A stretch of 15,400 bases of DNA. It comes from Bacteroidales bacterium (GTDB lineage Bacteria > Bacteroidota > Bacteroidia > Bacteroidales > Muribaculaceae). The notes beneath the pieces were generated by a model, which did not search any database, had not been told where the DNA came from, and worked only from the letters and a program-made list of their open reading frames with translations. The stretch's first letter is position 1; each line of letters begins with the position of its first letter. Below are positions 6,805 through 12,587 of the stretch, piece by piece. Made by a program: the position numbers and the translations under genes. The stretch is taken from positions 1-15,400 of the forward strand of contig CAAEIL010000095.1 of NCBI GenBank assembly GCA_900755985.1. The letters run 5' to 3'.

Positions 6805-8121
6805 TTATCTGACGATAGCCTGACGAATGGCATCGGCAATGTGCATCAGGTCTTTATCGCTGACCCAAGGTCCGGCGGGAAGACACATGCCAACGCGGAA
6901 GAGACTCTCGCTGACACCATTGACATAAGCCGGCGAGTCCTTGTATACGGGCTGTGTGTGCATGGGCTTCCACAAGGGACGGCTCTCGATGCCGCGTTCG
7001 TTGAGCCAAACGCGCAGAGCCTCGACATTGGCATTAGGTTCGAGTGCCGTGTGGGCCGATTCGGCGGTATGTGTCACGCCGGCAGCTCCGCCGACAGCGC
7101 CCGTGACCACCTCGGCATAAGCTTTATCCTGACCTTTGATGCGCAGGCCGGGGTCGAGAGTTATGGTGCACAGCCAATAGTTGGATTCGTAAAGCGGCGA
7201 TGGCGCCTCGTGCAGCCTGATGCCGTCAATGTCGGCAAGCAGCCGGCGGTACATATCCTGTACATGGCGGTGATGGGCTATATGCTCGTCGACGATAGTC
7301 ATTTGGCCGCGGCCTATGCCTGCGCAAATATTGGACATGCGGTAGTTGTAGCCGATTTCCTCGTGTTGGTAATACGGATATGACTCGCGGGCCTGAGTGG
7401 CATACCACATTATTTTATTTTTAGCCTCGTCGTCAGGACATATTAGCGCGCCGCCGCCCGAGGTGGTAATCATCTTGTTGCCATTGAAAGACAGTACGCC
7501 GTAACGTCCGAAAGTTCCCAGCACGCGGCCGTCGAAGCGCGAGCCGAAGCCCTCGGCGGCATCTTCAATGACCGGGATGTCGTAGCGCTCGGCAACTTCC
7601 ATGATGGCTGCGATATTGTACGGCATGCCGTATAGCGCAACGGGAATAATGGCACGGGGCTTGTGGCCCGTCTTTGCTATACGGTCCTTGATAGCATCTT
7701 CGAGCAACGCCGGGTCCATGTTCCACGATTCGCGCTCCGAGTCGACAAATACAGGGACGGCGCCACAGTAACGAACGGGATTTGACGAAGCACAGAACGT
7801 AAATGACTGAACCATAACCTCATCTCCCGGCTTGACACCGCAAGCAATAAGAGCGAGATGCACCGCAGCCGTTCCGGCCGACAGCGCTACAACCTTCTTG
7901 TCCAATTTAGTGCACGCGGCATCAGATCCGGACGCGACGTCAGTTCCCGATGACTCAGACTGACAATGTACATCGTTGACAAAAGTCTCAAGATCAGCCT
8001 CAAAGCCATTTACATTAGGACCAAGAGGCACCACCCAGTTATGCTCGAAAGCTTCTTCGATAAACTTCATCTCATTGCCGCTCATGTGAGCGAGACAAAG
8101 CAAAATCCTTTTATTTTCCAT
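6805..8121 (-). CDS. DegT/DnrJ/EryC1/StrS aminotransferase, PglE-like, with two insertions
   Basis: This PLP-dependent nucleotide-sugar aminotransferase probably converts a UDP-4-keto-6-deoxy sugar to the 4-amino sugar. Typical PglE-like features are HMSGNEMKFIEEAF near the start, SAGTAAVHLAL (81-91), IEDAAEGFGS (185-194), the PLP lysine Lys216 in SFNGNKM, and RPLWKPMH (381-388). The protein is 438 residues, longer than the usual 370-390. The excess comes from a Ser/Ala/Asp-rich stretch at about 51-76 and an Ala/Gly/Thr-rich one at about 326-365. The start is ATG at 8121; a TTG four codons upstream is possible but less likely, since the family alignment begins at the ATG. It is the first gene after a terminator and a leader of about 200 bases, and leads the three-gene set ending at 4843. 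Confidence 0.9.
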   Translation of the reverse strand: MENKRILLCLAHMSGNEMKFIEEAFEHNWVVPLGPNVNGFEADLETFVNDVHCQSESSGTDVASGSDAACTKLDKKVVALSAGTAAVHLALIACGVKPGDEVMVQSFTFCASSNPVRYCGAVPVFVDSERESWNMDPALLEDAIKDRIAKTGHKPRAIIPVALYGMPYNIAAIMEVAERYDIPVIEDAAEGFGSRFDGRVLGTFGRYGVLSFNGNKMITTSGGGALICPDDEAKNKIMWYATQARESYPYYQHEEIGYNYRMSNICAGIGRGQMTIVDEHIAHHRHVQDMYRRLLADIDGIRLHEAPSPLYESNYWLCTITLDPGLRIKGQDKAYAEVVTGAVGGAAGVTHTAESAHTALEPNANVEALRVWLNERGIESRPLWKPMHTQPVYKDSPAYVNGVSESLFRVGMCLPAGPWVSDKDLMHIADAIRQAIVR

Positions 8122-8255
8122 TATCTTAATCAATTACCGTATCGAGTTGACATAATTCTTTTAAGCAAAGTATCTTAAGCTCATTTGGGATTGTCTCTAA
8201 AACAATAAATACTTTGAGAATTAATTACTTAGTGCTTAAAAAGCCGCGTTCAAAG

Positions 8256-8289
8256 AAAAAAACTTTCACTAAAAAGAATGTCAGTGAAA
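8256..8289 (-). terminator. Terminator-like hairpin in the leader of the DegT operon (possible attenuator)
   Basis: On the minus strand TTTCACT (8283-8289) can pair with AGTGAAA (8264-8270) across a 12-base loop, followed one base later by seven T (8256-8262). The stem is only 7 bp and A/T-rich, so it is weaker than the terminator upstream. Its position, downstream of a possible -7 box and about 130 bases before the first gene, would suit leader attenuation. Bacteroides capsule operons are known to be controlled by NusG-like UpxY antiterminators in their leaders; no such gene is in this window. The attenuator role is inferred. Confidence 0.35.
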
Positions 8290-8328
8290 CAAAGCGCTTC
8301 CTCAGAACCAAATTTTACGCAAAAGTAC

Positions 8329-8373
8329 AAAAAAACAAGAGATTTTTGCGCGTCCGCCGCAAAAATCTCTTGT
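8329..8373 (-). terminator. Strong intrinsic terminator
   Basis: There is a perfect 16-bp inverted repeat: ACAAGAGATTTTTGCG at 8335-8350 and its complement at 8358-8373, with a 7-base loop. On the minus strand the stem runs directly into a T tract from the A run at 8329-8334. This would end transcripts coming through the FemAB-like gene about 120 bases after its stop, dividing the locus into two transcription units. On the plus strand no T run follows the stem, so it works in one direction only. Confidence 0.85.
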
Positions 8374-8492
8374 CAAACCTTGTTTCTGTCCGTTACTGAA
8401 ATGCTAGACTCGGTTTATAAGTATGTCTTAGGAGGGGTTGATCCTTTTGCCCGTGTTGAGTAACCTTCCTCATCATTCCGCAGGGAGGGCGG

Positions 8493-9551
8493 TTAAGAGC
8501 GGTAGATGGGGAAGAATTTGGAGTGGGGGTCGAATGAGGGATCTTGCTTGCGGATTTCGACCAATCGGGCGTAGATGTCGGGGTCGACTATGAGTTTCCC
8601 TATTGAAAATTGATAGTCTGAGTTGCGATTGAACGCAGCCTTGAATTTGTACAACGGGTCTTGGCCCGAGCCGACGCCCCCGCCCAAATGAAAGGTTTTA
8701 AAGCCGTGACTGTATCCCCAAAGAGCGGCTTGGTATAGAAGCAGGTTGCTCGGGGCAAGGTGACGGAAAGCACGGACCGATCCTGACAGGTGGTAGTGCA
8801 TTTGTTGCCCCGAATAAAGCATTATTGACATGGCGATAATCTGTCCATTATATTCGGCGTAGAAAATTTCGTAATTATCATTTAACTCGCGATCAATAGA
8901 CTCGTAAAAATTTGGCTCGAAAAAATAATACCCGGCAGCATTGTCGTCGAGCATTGTCTGATTGTATATTTCGCGAAATTTTTCAAGGAGTAACAATCCT
9001 TTGCCATGTTTTATGATAACGCCGTTTTTTTCGGCCTTACGAATCATATTGCGGTTTTTTGATGTGATATTAGCCCATATCACTTCGGGCGATTCAAGGT
9101 TCATAGCAATAGTTTTGCCCAAATCGACGACCTCCATAATATTTCTCAAAGCGTCGGCATTCTTAAGCACAGGGTGAAAGCGGAAGAACACCGAAACGAG
9201 CCGTTTTTTAGTCAGCAAGTCAGTCAGTTCGGACTTTAACAAAATGATATCGTCGTTTGATGGTGCTTTGTTGAAGACGAAACCTCCGTAGCCATAAGGA
9301 GTCACTGCGTCAAAATATTTCCCGACGGGGATTTTCCCCTCAAAAAAGGCAGATTGTTCGATGTTGCGCATCATCAGCACGCACACGCCGCACACATCGC
9401 CCTGCGACCATTCCAGAAGTACCGGCTCGCCGTCACCGATAATTTGAAACGCTCTAACATACCCCCGTCTGTAATATACATCGGCCACCGGAACTTGCCT
9501 TAGAGCCTTGTCCCAAGCAACACTCTCACTAATATTTATCGTCTGAATCAT
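8493..9551 (-). CDS. FemAB-like / GNAT-fold acyltransferase
   Basis: This 352-residue protein has the double-GNAT fold of the FemAB group, whose members transfer aminoacyl or acyl groups to peptidoglycan precursors or exopolysaccharide sugars. Visible landmarks are NITSKNRNMIRKAEKNG (161-177), typical of the first domain's end, then YYFFEPNFYESI (208-219). The acceptor-side stretch YHLSGS (253-258) leads to LAPSNLLLYQAALWGYSHG (265-283) and the Gly-rich HLGGGVGSGQDPLYKFK (288-304). No signal peptide is seen, so it is probably cytoplasmic. The start ATG overlaps the upstream stop in ATGA, coupling it to the aminotransferase-like gene. It is the last gene before the terminator. The family is clear; donor and acceptor are unknown. 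Confidence 0.82.
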   Translation of the reverse strand: MIQTINISESVAWDKALRQVPVADVYYRRGYVRAFQIIGDGEPVLLEWSQGDVCGVCVLMMRNIEQSAFFEGKIPVGKYFDAVTPYGYGGFVFNKAPSNDDIILLKSELTDLLTKKRLVSVFFRFHPVLKNADALRNIMEVVDLGKTIAMNLESPEVIWANITSKNRNMIRKAEKNGVIIKHGKGLLLLEKFREIYNQTMLDDNAAGYYFFEPNFYESIDRELNDNYEIFYAEYNGQIIAMSIMLYSGQQMHYHLSGSVRAFRHLAPSNLLLYQAALWGYSHGFKTFHLGGGVGSGQDPLYKFKAAFNRNSDYQFSIGKLIVDPDIYARLVEIRKQDPSFDPHSKFFPIYRS

Positions 9552-10567
9552 AATGCTGCAATAATTTTAGATGCAAGTTCTTCCATATCTTTCAATGAAT
9601 ATCGTCCATCGCAATGAATTGACAACATACGGTTTCCGAAATCTACAGTGTCAGGGGACTGCCCTTCAGGTATCTTCCACAGTATTGCTGGATAAACTTG
9701 TGTTTCGATTAATCTTTTTCTGACATAATCTCGTTTTGACTGAGAATCAAAAAGCAATATCAGGGAGAAGGGCGAGCATTTAGAATTCTCAGGAACAAGT
9801 ATCCGGAAATCGGGATAATCTTTCAAGACTTTAAACAGGTACTTGAAATTTCGTCTTTTAGCCTCGAACCACGATCGGCAGTCAAAATCCCCCAAAATTT
9901 TGACTGTTATGTCGGATATCGCGGAAATAGGAGATGAGTCGAAATATTCTTCGGTTCGATGGAATAGCTCAAGAAACTTGTCCTTTGCGATACTGTAGTC
10001 GCTGAGATAATCGGCTTTCATTTTCATTGCCAAATATCTTTGTTCGGCGGCGTTCTCATTGCATTCGCACTTGGAAGGCTGCGAATCTTGACACAAGTGC
10101 TTTGGAGACCATATTATGCCGCCGTCGGCGATCGGAAGTGTTTTCCTAAGGGATGCGAAACACCACTCGGCGTTGCTTTTCCGAGCCCATGGGCCGAAGA
10201 GGTCATGCGAATGGTCCTCGATGACATCAACGCCGATATTCCCGGAGTCATAAAAGCCCCAAAGTCCGAAGTAGTTCATTCGCATCAACAAGTCACCTTT
10301 GCGGTAGCTGAGTCCGGAAATTGCCTCCCGGGGATTTGTCAACGGGGTGCAGTCGTAAAATTTTATTTCTATGGGCAATTGGTGCAGTCGCTTTAGCGAC
10401 TCATAGCAATAATACGCCGGGACCCACATGCGCTTGTACCCTTGGGATAATACCAAAGCCTCCAATGCCTGACGCCCCGAAAAGTACAGCCCGGCATCCT
10501 CCGGCAAAGTCAATCCGCCTCCTTTTTCCGAGGAGGCACACAAATGAAAATCCGACCCAAATTCCAT
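9548..10567 (-). CDS. Divergent DegT-like PLP aminotransferase-related protein
   Basis: This 339-residue protein appears to have the fold-type I PLP architecture of DegT/StrS enzymes but is far from the classical members. SGRQALEALVL (30-40) matches the cofactor phosphate region. VPAYYCYESLKRL (49-61) matches the segment before the substrate site, and VDVIEDHSHDLFG (113-125) corresponds to the IEDAAH motif. SLRKTLPIADGG (139-150) supplies a lysine (Lys142) where the PLP Schiff-base lysine is expected. A Cys-containing stretch at about 159-172 is unusual. The start is the ATG at 10567, preferred over a TTG one codon upstream. It is preceded by the ATP-grasp gene (30-bp gap) and overlaps the FemAB-like gene by 4 bp. 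Activity as a sugar aminotransferase is inferred. Confidence 0.65.
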   Translation of the reverse strand: MEFGSDFHLCASSEKGGGLTLPEDAGLYFSGRQALEALVLSQGYKRMWVPAYYCYESLKRLHQLPIEIKFYDCTPLTNPREAISGLSYRKGDLLMRMNYFGLWGFYDSGNIGVDVIEDHSHDLFGPWARKSNAEWCFASLRKTLPIADGGIIWSPKHLCQDSQPSKCECNENAAEQRYLAMKMKADYLSDYSIAKDKFLELFHRTEEYFDSSPISAISDITVKILGDFDCRSWFEAKRRNFKYLFKVLKDYPDFRILVPENSKCSPFSLILLFDSQSKRDYVRKRLIETQVYPAILWKIPEGQSPDTVDFGNRMLSIHCDGRYSLKDMEELASKIIAAL

Positions 10568-10597
10568 CAACTTTATACAATTTATAATATATCACAT

Positions 10598-11851
10598 TTA
10601 ACGAGTTGCCTCAAATTTTTCTAATTGTGTCGGACTGAAACGATAACTAATCATATCATTTCCTTTATCATCAACAAGTTTAAATTCTTGTGAATTGGCC
10701 CAGGAATGTTTGATTAGTTCTTTCAAATCATTCCCGTAATTATACAGCATACCAATCAAGGGAAGCCTATTCTCGTGATTTGAAATATTTTTTTCTTCTG
10801 CCAACAGGTCAATAAAGTCTCCCGATGGGATTACCTTTTTTTCTATCGCTCCATCTTTAGCAAAGAAATTAAGCGTTAGCATATAGGTATTTGCCGGAGT
10901 TTCTAAGGGTAGAGCATTTATTTTTTTGCCCATGGCTCTTCCGATAATAAAATCGAGGTAATTATACCCATATTCTGCGGAAGTGAATTTATAGGAAAGA
11001 TCGCCGCTAAGACGCAATCCTGTTTCAAAGACCGAGAACTCGTTTTTTTCATTGACGAAAGCCGAAATTGTGATATAGCCATTATTTACGCCTATATCAT
11101 TGAGCATTTTTGCTATTTGTGGATGTATCTCATTTAACCACTTATTTTGGTGTTTAGATGGGAAAATCCATGCACCTTGACATATTTCGTGACCTTTAAC
11201 CGGGGGAACCATTAATGTGTCGTTGGTAGCTATTAGAATAGCTTCCCCATTTACAACAATATAATATGCATCGAATTTGACCTGGTCGCCAAGATATTTT
11301 TCAATTACGACTTCGTTACTGAACGAAGCATCTTGCGAAAATTGTAATGACTTATAGTATTCTTCGGGCTTAGTTACAACCTTTATTCCGGCCGAGCCGC
11401 CTCTGTCGCTTGGCTTTATTATCACCGGAAGATGATTAATTCCTTCTTCTTTCGAGAATTGGGGTGCAACGGGTATCCCGTATTCTTCACAAAGTCCCTT
11501 AAATTTCAGCTTATTTCGGGTAATTTCGAATTGGTCTAAAGTTGTGTCGCAAGGTAAGCCTAATCTTTGACACAACTTAATCTGATGCTCGACTCTCATC
11601 TCGCTAAATCCCGCCAATACACCTTTAATATTATTGGAGATACATTTTTGCTCAAGTGTATCTAAATCCGTCCAACTAATATTCCAGGCTTCATCTGCAA
11701 TAAACTTAGCGGGGCTGTTTATTTCGGGGTTCTTATGGTTGTCGGTAACAATTACTTTGTAGCCTAATTCCTGGGCTCGTTTAACTACCTCAATTTCTAA
11801 TGCAGAAGCACCTAATATCAGCAATACTTCTTTTGTACTTTCTTCTTTCAT
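10598..11851 (-). CDS. ATP-grasp carboxylate-amine ligase
   Basis: This ATP-grasp enzyme would join a carboxylate to an amine or similar nucleophile through an acyl-phosphate. The N-terminal Rossmann-like domain starts VLLILGASALEIEVVKRA (9-26). The ATP-binding domain has LPVIIKPSDRGGSAGIKVV (141-159) and an adenine-contacting VVIEKYL (181-187). The metal-binding Glu lies in FETGLRLSGD (275-284). The ATG at 11851 gives 417 residues and begins just before the Rossmann strand. A GTG at 11917 would add 22 residues, rich in Phe and Ser, and overlap the sugar transferase gene by 17 bp; that extension is not typical of the family. The gene is visibly more A/T-rich than the sugar transferase before it. 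With the FemAB-like gene downstream, it may build an aminoacyl or amide decoration on the glycan. Confidence 0.85.
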   Translation of the reverse strand: MKEESTKEVLLILGASALEIEVVKRAQELGYKVIVTDNHKNPEINSPAKFIADEAWNISWTDLDTLEQKCISNNIKGVLAGFSEMRVEHQIKLCQRLGLPCDTTLDQFEITRNKLKFKGLCEEYGIPVAPQFSKEEGINHLPVIIKPSDRGGSAGIKVVTKPEEYYKSLQFSQDASFSNEVVIEKYLGDQVKFDAYYIVVNGEAILIATNDTLMVPPVKGHEICQGAWIFPSKHQNKWLNEIHPQIAKMLNDIGVNNGYITISAFVNEKNEFSVFETGLRLSGDLSYKFTSAEYGYNYLDFIIGRAMGKKINALPLETPANTYMLTLNFFAKDGAIEKKVIPSGDFIDLLAEEKNISNHENRLPLIGMLYNYGNDLKELIKHSWANSQEFKLVDDKGNDMISYRFSPTQLEKFEATR

Positions 11852-11900
11852 TTTTGGCACATTGAAAAAGAATTTTGATTCGGAAAATCGGTAAAAAATT

Positions 11901-12530
11901 TCAATGACGTTTGTCACTGAAACCTAAATCGTCAACGTCTGCCATGTTCGCCGCTCCGGCGCCTATATCTTTTGCTCCTAAAACGTTTTTGATTGTTTTA
12001 ATTATAATTAAAACATCCGTTTTGAAGTTTAAATTATCGACATACCAAACATCGTATTCAAATTTTTTACTTAGTTTGCAGAGATTCCTACCATGCACTT
12101 GCGCCCATCCGGTTATGCCGGGCCTTACGTCGTGCCTACGTGCCTGTTGTGGTGAGTAAAGAGGCAAATATTGTACCAGCAGCGGTCGGGGGCCGATGAG
12201 GGACATGTCGCCGCGGAGGACGTTCCACAGCTGGGGAATTTCGTCTAACGAGGTCGAGCGGACAATGCGTCCTACGCGCGTCAGGCGCTGTTCGTCAGGC
12301 AACAGTTCGCCGTTGGTGTCGCGCTCGTCGGTCATAGTTTTGAATTTGACGACGCGGAAGATTTTGCCATGCAGTCCCGGCCGTTCCTGAAGGAAAAATG
12401 CTCCGGCGCCTTTATTGGCAAAGTGCAACCATATAGTTACGGCGGCTAAGACGGGGCTGAGTAAGATGAGTCCGCAACCCGACGCTGTGACGTCAATGGC
12501 GCGTTTGAAGAAGTCGCGATAAGGTTTCAT
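11901..12530 (-). CDS. PglC-like monotopic phosphoglycosyl transferase (bacterial sugar transferase)
   Basis: This 209-residue initiating transferase of the bacterial sugar transferase family places a phospho-sugar on undecaprenyl phosphate. One N-terminal hydrophobic hairpin (about 14-37) anchors it. QERPGLHGK (48-56), KFKTM (62-66), the catalytic Asp-Glu pair in TSLDEIPQLWNVLRGD (93-108), GPRPLL (113-118) and RPGITGWAQVHGRN (136-149) follow. The last motif usually reads WAQVNGRN; here His146 replaces Asn. The length fits the minimal PglC type without the WbaP membrane domain. The start is ATG at 12530, preferred over a TTG five codons upstream. Pairing with a PglE-like aminotransferase in the locus suggests a diamino-deoxy sugar such as diNAcBac as a possible substrate, which is inference. 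Confidence 0.92.
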   Translation of the reverse strand: MKPYRDFFKRAIDVTASGCGLILLSPVLAAVTIWLHFANKGAGAFFLQERPGLHGKIFRVVKFKTMTDERDTNGELLPDEQRLTRVGRIVRSTSLDEIPQLWNVLRGDMSLIGPRPLLVQYLPLYSPQQARRHDVRPGITGWAQVHGRNLCKLSKKFEYDVWYVDNLNFKTDVLIIIKTIKNVLGAKDIGAGAANMADVDDLGFSDKRH

Positions 12531-12587
12531 TTCGTGGAGTCGCAATTAGATTTTTGTGGAGGAAAATCTGATTGTGTTAGAATTTTG

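Larger units (their letters stand above)
8122..8492 (-). promoter_or_regulatory. Intergenic region between the two halves of the glycan locus
   Basis: No convincing gene is present. Reading on the minus strand, the region holds an unremarkable stretch after the FemAB-like gene, then an intrinsic terminator (8329-8373). Next comes TACTTTTG (8320-8327), matching the -7 consensus, and a second hairpin with a T run (8256-8289), followed by an A/T-rich leader to the DegT start at 8121. TACTTTG near 8167-8173 is a poorer -7-like match closer to the gene. No convincing -33 element accompanies either box, so the exact promoter is unsettled. Confidence 0.5.

Noticed and set aside
6604..7383. Plus-strand open frame of 259 codons
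   Set aside because: It lies antisense to the end of the DegT gene and the start of the epimerase gene, both with clear family motifs. Its translation shows no recognisable domain, and it is open only because of the G/C-rich codon use of the real genes.
8374..8492. Possible 27-codon minus-strand frame downstream of the FemAB-like gene
   Set aside because: There is no hydrophobic or domain pattern and no start context, and it lies in the short tail before the terminator.
12548..12569. Hairpin AGATTTT/AAAATCT between the SIR2-STAND and sugar transferase genes
   Set aside because: The stem is short and A/T-only in the main, with no T run in the direction of transcription. The genes on both sides are closely spaced, so termination here is not supported.
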